A stretch of 64,000 nucleotides of DNA from Streptomyces seoulensis (GTDB lineage: Bacteria; Actinomycetota; Actinomycetes; Streptomycetales; Streptomycetaceae). The position numbers and the translations under genes are program-made. The DNA is taken from the NCBI RefSeq assembly GCF_004328625.1, contig NZ_CP032229.1, forward strand, positions 6,076,001 to 6,140,000, in the 5' to 3' direction. Below the pieces are notes generated by a model. It did no database searches. It was not told the origin of the DNA and saw nothing but the letters and a program-made list of their open reading frames with translations. Shown piece by piece: positions 17,598 to 26,133 of this stretch (position 1 is its first letter; every line of letters starts with the position of its first letter).

Positions 17598-18770
17598 TCA
17601 CACCCGGTCGCTGCCCTCGGGTTCCCGCTCCGGGTCGGGGTCGACCTCCGGGGCGGGCCCGGGGGTCTCGGTCCGCTGTCCCCGGCTCGGCAGCCGCAGC
17701 CGCTCGAAGGTACGGGTGAGCTGCTGCAACGGCGACTGATTGCGGGCCTGCTGCTGAGGCAGCACGGGCAACGGGGTGTCGCGGTACGCGGCCAGCGCCT
17801 CGTGGGCCTGCTCGGCGGCCTCGCGGTACAGATCCCGCGACTTCGTCATCGCCTCCAGCGCCTCCCGGTACCGCTCGACCCGGCGCCGCTCCCGTTCCAG
17901 CTCCTCCTGCGGGGTCATCAGCTTCCAGTTGTCCCGCAGCCCGGCCAGCGCCTCACCGAGCCCGCGCGGCCTCGGGCGGGACAGCGCGACGAAGTCCCGC
18001 AGGGCCGTGACCAGCTCGGCCGGCTCGGAGCCGTCCAGGAAGACGCTGCGCACGGCGTACGCCTGCCGGTCGTACCCCGAGGGCGTCGGGTCGGGCGGCA
18101 GCAGTACGGCACCGCCGCGCGGAACCTGGACCCCGAGGTCCTTCAGCGCCCAGTTGACCGCCCGGAACTGCTGCGGGGTGGCCCGGTGCTCGATCACCCG
18201 GTGCCGCAGCCCCGGGGGCAGCAGCCGGGCCAGCGGCAGCCTGCCGCGCTCGTCCGGGGTCATCGCCTCGTGCACGACCAGATTGACGCACCACGCCTCG
18301 CGGGCCGCGTCCCGCAGCCGCCGGCGCATCTCCTTGTCGTCCAACGGCAGCGCGTTGACCTGCCGGAACCGCAGCCCCGGCACGGTCGGATGGTGGTCCC
18401 ACTCGCCGTCCTCGGCGGCGGAGCCGGACTCGGGCCAGAACAGGGTGGCCGGAGAGGGCCACGCCTCCTCCCACAACCGCTCGGCCTCCGCGACGAGCGT
18501 CCACTCGTGCTCCGGCCGCTCCGGCACGGAGACGAGGGTCAGCCGGGCCCGCACGGTGATCGTGCCCCCGGCGCGCCAGCGCGCCTCGAAGACGCGGTCG
18601 GTGGAGCCCTCGGGGGCGGGCGGCTCCGAGAAGTCGTCCAGATCCCCGCTCGCCCGGCGCTCTCTCAGGGTGCGGCGTACGACGTCCTCGGGGGCGGGAC
18701 CGGTGTGACGGCCGCGGGCCGCCCAGATCGTCTGCGGGACGGGGGCGCGGTCGGTGGCGGAGTTCGACAT
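17598..18770 (-). CDS. Orphan 390-aa protein with coiled coil and Pro-rich tail
   Basis: I do not recognise the family. Residues 1-260 look globular: a beta-rich part (RVFEARWRAGGTITVRARLT, EWTLVAEAERLWEEAW) then LRHRVIEHRATPQQFRAVNW and a segment mentioning VRSVFLDGSEPAELVTALRDF. Residues 280-335 are a strongly charged coiled coil (PQEELERERRRVERYREALE). The tail from 340 is Gln/Pro/Glu-rich and disordered. There is no signal peptide or membrane helix. It precedes the YkvA gene on the same strand. The ATG at 18770 has a poor ribosome site. Confidence 0.78.
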   Translation of the reverse strand: MSNSATDRAPVPQTIWAARGRHTGPAPEDVVRRTLRERRASGDLDDFSEPPAPEGSTDRVFEARWRAGGTITVRARLTLVSVPERPEHEWTLVAEAERLWEEAWPSPATLFWPESGSAAEDGEWDHHPTVPGLRFRQVNALPLDDKEMRRRLRDAAREAWCVNLVVHEAMTPDERGRLPLARLLPPGLRHRVIEHRATPQQFRAVNWALKDLGVQVPRGGAVLLPPDPTPSGYDRQAYAVRSVFLDGSEPAELVTALRDFVALSRPRPRGLGEALAGLRDNWKLMTPQEELERERRRVERYREALEAMTKSRDLYREAAEQAHEALAAYRDTPLPVLPQQQARNQSPLQQLTRTFERLRLPSRGQRTETPGPAPEVDPDPEREPEGSDRV

Positions 18771-18930
18771 GGGCCAATCAGCTGGTGGGGGCCGGTGCGC
18801 GTTCCAGTATCACCGGTATGCCCCGTCATCGGGGCGCCGGGTCCCGGGGCGGCGCGTCGGGCGGGGGCGCGCGCGGTCCTGTGCGCCCCTGACGCGCCTC
18901 GCACGCGCCCCGTGCCGGGCGGGTACGCGA

Positions 18931-18970
18931 AACCCCGGCGAGAACCAGGGGTACCGGTCTCGTCGGGGTT
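18931..18970 (-). terminator. Hairpin downstream of ferredoxin reductase gene
   Basis: AACCCCGGCGAGA (18931-18943) pairs with TCTCGTCGGGGTT (18958-18970) through 13 positions with one G-T wobble and a 14-nt loop. It lies 27 nt beyond the stop of the fpr gene, in the 227-nt gap before the 390-aa gene. There is no long U tract. Confidence 0.5.
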
Positions 18971-18997
18971 CCGTCGTCGGTCAGCGGTGCCGGGTGA

Positions 18998-20362
18998 TCA
19001 GGCGCCGCTCTCCCGCAGCATGTCCTCGCGCTCGACGAGCTTCACGCGCTCGCGGCCGTGCGGCTCACCGAGGGCGCGCTCGGCGGCGTCCAGCTTGTAC
19101 CAGCCGTCCCACGTGGTGAAGCGGACTCCTCGCCCGGACAGGAAGGCGTACACGGCCTCCGGGTCCGGGGCCGACGGCGCGTGCAGCCGGCCATTGGCGT
19201 GGTCGTCGAGCAGGTTGGCCACCGTCTCGTTGGCGTCACCCTTGGTGTGACCGATCAGACCGACCGGGCCGCGCCTGATCCATCCCGTGACGTACGTCGA
19301 CGTCAGGTGGGCGCCGCTCTCCTCGATGACCCGGCCGCCCTCGTCCGGGACGGTGCCCGACTCCAGGTCCCAGGGCAGCTTGGGCAGCTTCTCGGAGAGG
19401 TAGCCGACCGCGCGGTACACCGACTGGACGTCCCAGTCCTTGAACTCGCCGGTGCCCTTGACGTTGCCGGTGCCGTCCAGCGCGGTGCGCTCGGTGCGCA
19501 GGCCGACGACCTTGCCGTTCTCGCCGAGGATCTCCACCGGGGACTCGAAGAAGTGCAGGAACAGCTTGTGCGGACGGTCGCCGACGTCGCGGATCGCCCA
19601 GTTCTCCAGCGTCTTGGCGACCATGTCGGCCTGCTTGTTGCCACGCCGGGTCTCGATGGAGCCCGCGTCGTAGTCGATGTCCTCGGGGTCGACGATGACC
19701 TCGATGTTGGGGGAGTGGTCCAGCTCGCGCAGCTCCATCGGGCTGAACTTCGCCTGCGCCGGGCCACGGCGGCCGAAGACGTGCACCTCAAGGGCCTTGT
19801 TGGCCTTCAGACCGTCGTAGACGTTCTGCGGGATCTCCGTCGGCAGCAGCTCGTCCGCCGTCTTGGCCAGCACGCGGGCCACGTCCAGGGCGACGTTGCC
19901 GACGCCGAGGACGGCGACCTTCTCGGCCTCCAGCGGCCAGGTGCGCGGCACGTCGGGGTGGCCGTCGTACCAGGACACGAAGTCCGCGGCGCCGTAGGAG
20001 CCGTCCAGGTCGAGACCGGGGATCGACATGTCGCGGTCGGCCATGGCGCCGGTGGAGAAGATCACCGCGTCGTAGAAGGCGCGCAGATCGTCCAGGTTGA
20101 TGTCGCGCGGGTAGTCGACATTGCCGAAGAGCCGGATCTGCGGCTTGTCCAGCACCTGGTGCAGGGCGGTGATGATGCCCTTGATGCGCGGGTGGTCGGG
20201 CGCCACGCCGTAACGGATCAGGCCGAACGGGGCGGGCATCCGCTCGAAGAGGTCGATGGACACGCCCGGATCGGCGGCCGTCTCGGACTTCAGCAGGGCG
20301 TCGGCGGCGTAGATCCCGGCGGGGCCGGCTCCGACGATGGCTACCCGCAGGGGGCGCGGCAT
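18998..20362 (-). CDS. fprA: FprA-type ferredoxin-NADP+ reductase (adrenodoxin reductase family)
   Basis: 454 aa. The N-terminal FAD-binding motif VAIVGAGPAGIYAADALL is followed by FERMPAPFGLIRYGVAPDHP and the NADPH site VLGVGNVALDVARVL. The C-terminal GWIRRGPVGLIGHTKGDANET is the hallmark of the adrenodoxin/FprA reductases. It moves electrons from NADPH to ferredoxin, which in actinomycetes feeds P450s and other iron enzymes; the two P450s in this window are possible clients. A DtxR-type iron-box-like site lies 45-70 nt upstream of the ATG, suggesting iron control. Confidence 0.9.
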   Translation of the reverse strand: MPRPLRVAIVGAGPAGIYAADALLKSETAADPGVSIDLFERMPAPFGLIRYGVAPDHPRIKGIITALHQVLDKPQIRLFGNVDYPRDINLDDLRAFYDAVIFSTGAMADRDMSIPGLDLDGSYGAADFVSWYDGHPDVPRTWPLEAEKVAVLGVGNVALDVARVLAKTADELLPTEIPQNVYDGLKANKALEVHVFGRRGPAQAKFSPMELRELDHSPNIEVIVDPEDIDYDAGSIETRRGNKQADMVAKTLENWAIRDVGDRPHKLFLHFFESPVEILGENGKVVGLRTERTALDGTGNVKGTGEFKDWDVQSVYRAVGYLSEKLPKLPWDLESGTVPDEGGRVIEESGAHLTSTYVTGWIRRGPVGLIGHTKGDANETVANLLDDHANGRLHAPSAPDPEAVYAFLSGRGVRFTTWDGWYKLDAAERALGEPHGRERVKLVEREDMLRESGA

Positions 20363-20406
20363 GATCAGGTTCCCTTCGAGCGTGGACAGGCGACTCGATC
20401 AGGAAG

Positions 20407-20432
20407 CCTAAGCTAAGGCAGCCCTAACTTAG
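20407..20432 (-). promoter_or_regulatory. Iron-box-like operator (DmdR/IdeR type)
   Basis: Minus-strand sequence CTAAGTTAGGGCTGCCTTAG plus CTTAGG is an imperfect dyad whose halves match the TTAGGTTAGSCTAACCTAA iron box at about 12 of 19 positions. It sits 45 nt upstream of the ferredoxin reductase ATG, where a repressor would cover the promoter. A small hairpin CATAAA-cagct-TTTATG (20456-20472) between it and the next gene may end the upstream transcript. Confidence 0.45.
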
Positions 20433-20477
20433 TACACGGGTCCAGTCTATGGGCTCATAAACAGCTTTTATGTGTGT

Positions 20478-22250
20478 TCAGGCGGGCCTGATGACCCGGT
20501 GGATCGCGGCCTCTCCGGCGCCGTACACCGACTCCTCGCGGATGGTCGCGCCCGGACCCGGCGCGTGGATCATCGTGCCGTTGCCGACGTACAGGCCCAC
20601 ATGCCGCTCATCCTCGAAGAAGAGCACGAGGTCACCGGGGAGCGCGGCGGCGAGTGCCACCTCGGTACCGGCCGACGCCTGCTCGTGCGCGGCCCTCGGC
20701 AGCTCGACCCCGGCCGTGCGCCAGGCGCCCTGCGTGAGGCTGGAGCAGTCGAACGAGTCGGGCCCGGTGGCCCCCCAGACGCACGGCTTGCCGACCTGAG
20801 CGGCGGCGAACGCGATGGCCTTCGCGGCGCGGACGACGTGGGCGGACTCGGTGGCGGGGCGGGGGGCCAGGGGGGTGGTGGAGAAGGTGCCGGTCTGTGT
20901 GGCGGGGGCGGGGGGCGTTGGCGGTGCGGGCTGGAAGGCGGGCGCCGGTGCCGGGGCGGGCGCGGCGGTCGCAGGGGGCGCGGGCTCGAAGGCGGGGGCC
21001 GGGGCTGCCTGGGTCGCAGGCGGCGCGGAGGAGAAGGCGGGTGCCGGTGCGGGTGCCGGTGCCGGTGCGGAGGGCGCGGGCTGGAAGGCGGGGGCCGCCG
21101 GGAACACACCCGTGCCGTACGCAGGGGCCGGGGCCGCCTCGGCCACCGGAGGTACGCCCGGGAACGAACCCGTCCCGTACGTCGGCACCGGGACCGCCTC
21201 GGCCACCGGAGGTACAGCGGGGAACGACCCCGTGTCGTACGTCGGCGCCGGTGCGGCCGCCGCCGGGAACGAACCGGTGCCGTAGCCGGGCGCGAACGCG
21301 CTGGTGTCCACGGCCGGCAGCGTGCCCGTGTCGGTCTGCGGGGCCGGGGCCAGGTAGCTCAGACCGCCGGTGTCGCTCAGCGGGCCCGGGATCGGGTACG
21401 GCAGCGAGCCGGTGTCACCCAGCGCGCCCGGCATCGGATACGTCAGCGGGCCGGTGTCCGTGACGGAGGCCGGTACCGCCCACTGGCCCGTCGGGGCGGC
21501 CGGTGTCTGCGCCGCGCCGGAGCTGGCGATCCCCGGCGCGGCAGTCTGTGCGCCCCACGCCTGGGCCGGGGCGGCGTTCCAGGAGTGACGGGACAGCAGG
21601 TCCTTGGCGGAGGCGAGCTTGCGGCGGTTGCCCGCCTTGAGGTCGGCGGGGGAGCGACGGCTCGGCCCGGCGGGCCGGCCCGGCAACGCTCCGGGGGTGC
21701 CACCGGTCGGTGCCGGCGCGGGCGCGCCCGTGAGGTCCGGCCCACCGGCCGGCAGGGCGGGGAGATTCGGCTGGGGCGCGCTCGGCGGAGCCGGCAGTGC
21801 CGCCACCGGTGCGGCCGGCGGAAGCGCGGCCACCGTACCCGCCGCCTCCAGTGCCGGGGCGGCCGGCGTGCCAGCGGTCAGCTCGGCCACCGGACGCTGC
21901 GAGGGGCCCGCGGGCAGCGCGGGCGTCTCCGGTTCGAGGCTGGGCAGGCCCAGCTCGGCGGCGGTCCAAGTGCGTTCCACGGCAGGGCCGTTGTCGGGCA
22001 TTCGGTCGGCCGGGAGCGCGGCGGCCACGGTCGGTCCCGCCTTGGCGCGGGCCGCGTCGAACCACTGGCGGGTCACGGCGTCGAGCGCCGGGTCCGGACG
22101 GCTGCCGGACCGCTTGGCCAGCGGGACACCCCGCCTGCGGGTGGCGGCCGCCATCGCGCGGGTGGCGTTGTAGTTGCCCGTCGCGGTCTCGGCCCGTGCG
22201 TAGAGGGAGTCGATCCGCTGCCGAACCTCTTCGTGACTCTCCGGCGCCAT
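20478..22250 (-). CDS. NlpC/P60 peptidoglycan hydrolase with TG repeats
   Basis: 590 aa from the ATG at 22250 with GGAAGGAG upstream. Residues 1-60 are helical and charged (SHEEVRQRIDSLYARAETAT, NYNATRAMAAA); there is no cleavable signal. Residues 60-460 are Ala/Pro-rich, including eight TG-x-(F/L)-x-P repeats such as YDTGSFPAVPPVAEA. The C-terminal NlpC/P60 domain (about 475-590) has the catalytic Cys in GPDSFDCSSLTQGAW, His in DERHVGLYVGNG and the third polar residue in TMIHAPGPG. It should cut D-Glu-diaminopimelate bonds in wall peptides. The missing export signal is odd. Alternative: export by a non-Sec route, or a start further upstream (open to 22385, but low complexity). Confidence 0.88.
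   Translation of the reverse strand: MAPESHEEVRQRIDSLYARAETATGNYNATRAMAAATRRRGVPLAKRSGSRPDPALDAVTRQWFDAARAKAGPTVAAALPADRMPDNGPAVERTWTAAELGLPSLEPETPALPAGPSQRPVAELTAGTPAAPALEAAGTVAALPPAAPVAALPAPPSAPQPNLPALPAGGPDLTGAPAPAPTGGTPGALPGRPAGPSRRSPADLKAGNRRKLASAKDLLSRHSWNAAPAQAWGAQTAAPGIASSGAAQTPAAPTGQWAVPASVTDTGPLTYPMPGALGDTGSLPYPIPGPLSDTGGLSYLAPAPQTDTGTLPAVDTSAFAPGYGTGSFPAAAAPAPTYDTGSFPAVPPVAEAVPVPTYGTGSFPGVPPVAEAAPAPAYGTGVFPAAPAFQPAPSAPAPAPAPAPAFSSAPPATQAAPAPAFEPAPPATAAPAPAPAPAFQPAPPTPPAPATQTGTFSTTPLAPRPATESAHVVRAAKAIAFAAAQVGKPCVWGATGPDSFDCSSLTQGAWRTAGVELPRAAHEQASAGTEVALAAALPGDLVLFFEDERHVGLYVGNGTMIHAPGPGATIREESVYGAGEAAIHRVIRPA
21094..21285 (-). repeat. Tandem 60-bp repeats inside the NlpC/P60 gene
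   Basis: Two full 60-bp units (21121-21180 and 21181-21240) share an identical 21-bp core beginning at the eighteenth base. A 45-bp unit with a 15-bp deletion (21241-21285) and a 27-bp partial (21094-21120) flank them. All units end in the same CGTAC. They encode the 20-aa repeat Y-(D/G)-TG-S-F-P-x-VPPVAEA. In-frame multiples of 15 bp suggest expansion by slippage or recombination. Confidence 0.75.
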
Positions 22251-22597
22251 GGGAGACGACTCCTTCCTTGCCCCGCGGGGCAGTTGGGCCGGCGCGCCCG
22301 GAAGACGGTCGAACCTCCCGTACCAGGCGCCGCTGCGGGCTCCTGGGGACGGGGGAGCCGGGCGGCCTGCGGTCAACCTAGCCAACTTGTGTCACTCGTG
22401 TGAAGGTCGTCGGGTGGAATGTCCGATACGTATTTGTGATGTTCGCCGCCGTGTTCGGACGGGCAGACTGGGCGCCCGCATGCGCAACTCCCCTGTATGG
22501 GCGCCTGCGTGGCCTCGAATGCCTCATGTGGCCCGGTTTTCTTGAGAGTTCGCCATGAAATCCGGGCCGGGATGAACACACCGGCACCACCCCGCGT
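22251..22597. other. 347-nt divergent intergenic region, no gene seen
   Basis: Lies between the NlpC/P60 start and the DUF1996 start. The stretch 22375-22560 is less GC-rich than its neighbours and should hold both promoters, but I could not assign confident -35/-10 boxes. Small open frames here overlap each other on both strands, lack ribosome sites and do not look coding. I looked for a c-di-AMP (ydaO) leader ahead of the NlpC gene and did not find its conserved core. Confidence 0.4.
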
Positions 22598-24682
22598 ATG
22601 GGTGTGGGGCGCCACATGCCCCCCACCGACCACGACCCGCAGGGGACGATCTTGGAACCGAACAGGCGCAGGCGCCCGACCGGCGCACGACGCGTGACCC
22701 TCGCCGCGGTCGCGCTGATGCTCGGCGGCGGCGGCCTCGTCGCGGCGAACGTCTACGCGTCGGCCAGCGAAGGCGGCTGGAGCGGACAGGGCTCCGGCGA
22801 CGCGGCCGGCGCGTCACTCAGGTCGGCCGGCATGGCCACCATCGACTGCCCCGACGTCGGCGCCCGGCTGACCGACGTACCGGAGGCGGCCCGGGGAGAC
22901 GTCGACCGTGAACTGGCCCAGCTGGACCAGCAGATCGCGGAGGCGTACCAGCGGCTCCAGCAGTCGGCGGACGCGCTCCGGCAGGACCCCCAGGCCGCCG
23001 ACAACTCGGTGATGAACCCGCTGAAGGACAAGCGGACCGCCACCCTGGGCCGTATCGCCGACGCCATCGGCCGGGCCGGCAACCGCCCCGACCAGCTCGA
23101 CGCGCTCGCCCCCTGCACCCTGCGCCCCGCAGAGGCGGCGCCCGGCGGCGAGTCCGCCGCGCCCTCGCAGAGCGGCGGAGGCCAGGACCAGGGCGGCCAG
23201 GGCCAGAACGGCGGCACCGGCCAGGGCGGCAACGGACCCGTCGCCGCCGACTACGCGGACATCAACTCCGTACAGCCCAACGCCCCCAAGGCGCCCCCGG
23301 GCGGCACGTTCCGCACCGAGTGCGGGGTCAACGAGAACGGCCTGTTCAACTCGGACAACGTGATCGTGGCCCCCGGTGTCTCCAACGGCGCCCACCACTT
23401 CCACGACTACGTCGGCAACCAGTCCAACACCGCCTTCGCCAGCGACCAGGACCTCGCCGACGCCAGGACGAGCTGCGCCGACCAGGGCGACAGGTCCACC
23501 TACTACTGGCCGGTGCTGCGTCTGCAGAACGGCAAGCAGGAGCGGGACGCCGGGGCGCCGGGCGGTGGCACGGAGGGGAACGCGGGCCAGATCGTCACGC
23601 CCAAGGAGGTGACCCTGACCTTCGTCGGCAGCCCGAGCGGCAAGGTCACCGAGATGCCCCGGCTGCTGCGCATCATCACCGGTGACGCCAAGGCGTTCGT
23701 CAACGGGCCGGCCAACGCCAACGCCTCGTGGAGCTGCACCGGGTTCGAGGACCGGCAGCTCAAGGACAAGTACCCGCTGTGCCCGTCGGGCAGCGACGTG
23801 GTGCGCAGTTTCCACTTCCAGAGCTGCTGGGACGGCCGTAACGCCGACAGCGCCAACCACCGCACCCACGTGGCCTTCGCCGACGCCCAGGGCAACTGCC
23901 CCGAGGGGTTCAAGGCCATCCCGCAGCTCGTCCAGCGGATCGTCTACGACGTGGACGCGCCGAGTCTGGGCGACGGCGGGAAGGGCACCCCGCTGTTCGC
24001 GGTCGACTCCTTCCCGGAGCAGCAGCACAAGCCGGTCACCGACCACGGCGACTTCATCAACGTCTTCGACGAGGGCCTGATGCGCACCATGGTCGACTGC
24101 ATCAACTCCGGCCGTGACTGCGGCCCCGGCGACGACGGCAAGGGCGACGGCGGGGGCGACGACGACAACGGCAACGGCGGGACGGCCCAGCCCAGCGAGC
24201 AGCCCGGCGGCGGACAGAACACCGCCGAGCCGAGCGCGACCGCCGAGCCGGAGAAGCCCGTCGAATCCCAGCCGGAGAAGTCGGAGCAGCCGGGCAAGTC
24301 GGAGCAGCCCGGCAAGCCCGAGCAGTCGGCCCGGCCCGCCGACACCGCCCCGGCCGGGCAGCCCGCGCAGTCCGACCCCGCCGACGCGCCTCGCGTCGAC
24401 GCCACGACCGCGCCCGCCAACACCACCAAGAACCAGGGCGGAACCGCCCAGCGCGACGAGTCCAGCGCCCCGGCCACCGCCGCCGCGCCCCAGGTCTCCG
24501 AGTCCGCCCCGGCGCAGGCCGCCGCCGTCACCACGCCGCCGCCCGCGAACCTGGAGCCGCAGGCCGTGGGCAACGGCGGCCTCGCCGAGACCGGCGCCAA
24601 CCTGTGGCCCGCCGCCCTCGGCGTGCTGCTCGCCGCTTCCGGCCTGGTGATGCTGCTCCGCGCCCGGCGCCTGCGGTACTGA
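22598..24682 (+). CDS. DUF1996 surface protein with C-terminal LAETG sorting signal
   Basis: Up to 694 aa. The start is uncertain: ATG 22598, ATG 22616, or TTG 22652, which has the best ribosome site (AGGGGA). One N-terminal hydrophobic helix ([20 protein letters not shown]) follows an Arg-rich stretch. Next come a coiled-coil region ([20 protein letters not shown]), a Gly/Gln linker, and the DUF1996 domain with [28 protein letters not shown] and the HxxH-type and Cys residues ([12 protein letters not shown]). A long Pro/Glu/Ser/Thr stalk leads to LAETG, a hydrophobic helix and RARRLRY, a class E sortase signal. DUF1996 has no proven role; His clusters hint at metal binding. It is divergent from NlpC/P60. 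Confidence 0.85.
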   Translation: MGVGRHMPPTDHDPQGTILEPNRRRRPTGARRVTLAAVALMLGGGGLVAANVYASASEGGWSGQGSGDAAGASLRSAGMATIDCPDVGARLTDVPEAARGDVDRELAQLDQQIAEAYQRLQQSADALRQDPQAADNSVMNPLKDKRTATLGRIADAIGRAGNRPDQLDALAPCTLRPAEAAPGGESAAPSQSGGGQDQGGQGQNGGTGQGGNGPVAADYADINSVQPNAPKAPPGGTFRTECGVNENGLFNSDNVIVAPGVSNGAHHFHDYVGNQSNTAFASDQDLADARTSCADQGDRSTYYWPVLRLQNGKQERDAGAPGGGTEGNAGQIVTPKEVTLTFVGSPSGKVTEMPRLLRIITGDAKAFVNGPANANASWSCTGFEDRQLKDKYPLCPSGSDVVRSFHFQSCWDGRNADSANHRTHVAFADAQGNCPEGFKAIPQLVQRIVYDVDAPSLGDGGKGTPLFAVDSFPEQQHKPVTDHGDFINVFDEGLMRTMVDCINSGRDCGPGDDGKGDGGGDDDNGNGGTAQPSEQPGGGQNTAEPSATAEPEKPVESQPEKSEQPGKSEQPGKPEQSARPADTAPAGQPAQSDPADAPRVDATTAPANTTKNQGGTAQRDESSAPATAAAPQVSESAPAQAAAVTTPPPANLEPQAVGNGGLAETGANLWPAALGVLLAASGLVMLLRARRLRY

Positions 24683-24690
24683 GCCCCGAG

Positions 24691-24718
24691 CCCCCGGTTC
24701 CCTTGCCGGGACCGGGGG
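24691..24718. terminator. Bidirectional terminator hairpin
   Basis: CCCCCGGTTCCC and GGGACCGGGGG pair across a 5-nt loop (TTGCC). The hairpin lies between the convergent DUF1996 and methyltransferase stops, two bases from the latter. Confidence 0.6.
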
Positions 24719-24719
24719 T

Positions 24720-25361
24720 TCAGTGCGCCGTACGCCGGCAGTACAGGAACAGATGCGGCTCCGGCCCGGCGTCGGCGTGGGCCGGTACGAAGGTGGCGTG
24801 CGCCTCGGACAGCACGGAGAACCCCGCGTCCGTGGCGAGCTGGGCGAAGTCGTCCGGGGAGAAGCTGCTCACCCGTACCGGCTGCCCCATGAACTCGACC
24901 TCCGCGTCCGCCACGTCCACCGGCACCGTGGCCAGCACCGCGAGCCCGCCCGGCCGCAGCGCCCGCGCCAGCGCGGACAGGACGTCCCGCTGTTCGTCGC
25001 GGGACATCTGGAGCAGCGAGAAGTACACGCAGACCGCTTCGAACGACCCTTCCTCCAGGTCGACCTCACGGATGTCGGCCACCTTGAACTCGGCGTCCGG
25101 CACCTGGCGCGCGGCCAGCTCGACCATCACCGGCGACACGTCGACGCCCAGCACCCGGTGCCCGGCCCGCGCGAGTGCCTCGGCGGTGGGCCGGCCGGTG
25201 CCGCTGCCCACGTCCAGCACCCGGCTGCCCGGCATCAGATGGTCCACCAGCCAGCTCAGCGAGGCCAGATGCGGCCCCGACGTGGCGAACGCCTGTTCAT
25301 AGGCGATGCCCAGGGTGTCGAACACCACCGCCGCCGGTGCCCGCTGTTCTTCCTCTGCCAA
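24720..25361 (-). CDS. Class I SAM-dependent methyltransferase
   Basis: 213 aa from a TTG start at 25361 with GAGAGGAG at ideal spacing; no ATG/GTG fits as well. The core Rossmann motifs are visible: motif I RVLDVGSGTGRPTAEALA, motif II VLGVDVSPVMVELAA, ADIREVDLEEGSFEAVCVYF (motifs III-IV) and LRPGGLAVLATVPVD (V-VI). The N-terminal FDTLGIAYEQAFATSGPHL is typical of small-molecule methyltransferases of the Methyltransf_25/11 type. The acceptor is unknown. It is divergent from the flavodoxin-like gene (108 nt between). Confidence 0.85.
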   Translation of the reverse strand: MAEEEQRAPAAVVFDTLGIAYEQAFATSGPHLASLSWLVDHLMPGSRVLDVGSGTGRPTAEALARAGHRVLGVDVSPVMVELAARQVPDAEFKVADIREVDLEEGSFEAVCVYFSLLQMSRDEQRDVLSALARALRPGGLAVLATVPVDVADAEVEFMGQPVRVSSFSPDDFAQLATDAGFSVLSEAHATFVPAHADAGPEPHLFLYCRRTAH

Positions 25362-25469
25362 GACGGCTCCTCTCACGTTCCCTACCGGTGCCCGGCATCG
25401 TCGCACCCATACCGGCCCTCCGGGCAGCCCTGTTTGCGGACCGGTTGGCCGGCAGGGCAGGGTGCGGGC

Positions 25470-25922
25470 GTGCCCACCTTGCTGATCATCCACCACACGC
25501 CGTCGCCGAACTGCCAGGAACTGTTCGAGGCCGTCGTGTCCGGGGCCACCGCGCCCGAGATCGAGGGCGTCCGCGTGGTCCGGCGCGCCGCCCTCGCCGC
25601 GACCGCCGCCGACGTGCTGGCCGCCGACGGCTACCTCCTCGGCACCCCGGCCAACCTCGGCTACATGTCCGGCGCCCTCAAGTATTTCTTCGACCAGATC
25701 TACTACCCCTGCCTGGACGACACCCGGGGCCGCCCCTTCGGCTACTGGGTGCACGGCGGCAACGACGTGACCGGAGCGGTCCGCTCGATCGAGACCGTCA
25801 CCACCGGCCTCGGCTGGCGCCGCGCCGCCGAGCCGGTCACCGTCACCGGCACGCCGGGCAGGGACGCCACCGAGGCGTGCTGGGAACTCGGCGCGGTCCT
25901 CGCGGCGGGCCTGGCCGGCTGA
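25470..25922 (+). CDS. Flavodoxin-like / NADPH-dependent FMN reductase family protein
   Basis: 150 aa with a GTG start. It opens with the flavodoxin strand and phosphate loop (LLIIHHTPSPNCQELFEAVV), then DGYLLGTPANLGYMSGALKYFFDQIYYPC, which is the FMN isoalloxazine-contact region of WrbA/flavodoxin-type proteins, and a C-terminal GYWVHGGNDVTGAVRSIETV. It is probably a small FMN-binding redox protein. No partner is evident. Confidence 0.82.
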   Translation: MPTLLIIHHTPSPNCQELFEAVVSGATAPEIEGVRVVRRAALAATAADVLAADGYLLGTPANLGYMSGALKYFFDQIYYPCLDDTRGRPFGYWVHGGNDVTGAVRSIETVTTGLGWRRAAEPVTVTGTPGRDATEACWELGAVLAAGLAG

Positions 25923-26133
25923 CGCCGGGGTCCCCCGTTCGGCGGTGCCCCGCACACCCCGCGCGGCCCCCGCCCCGCCCGGCGCCGGACCGGAGACCCG
26001 CTGGTCCCGGCCCCCGCCACCGGCCGGACGGAGGTGCGGGCCCGGGACCCCTGGCCGACGATGGGCACGAGGCCGCGTCCCCCCGGACGTGGTCGCGTCC
26101 CGTCGTACGTCGTCTGAACCGAGGGAGCGTCGG

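Noticed and set aside
22251..22450. Possible c-di-AMP (ydaO) riboswitch before the NlpC/P60 gene
   Set aside because: Such leaders precede some Streptomyces wall hydrolases, but the conserved core elements I would expect are not present on the minus strand here.
22373..22633. Small minus-strand open frames in the NlpC/DUF1996 gap
   Set aside because: They overlap one another, lack ribosome sites and read through the promoter region; composition is not gene-like.
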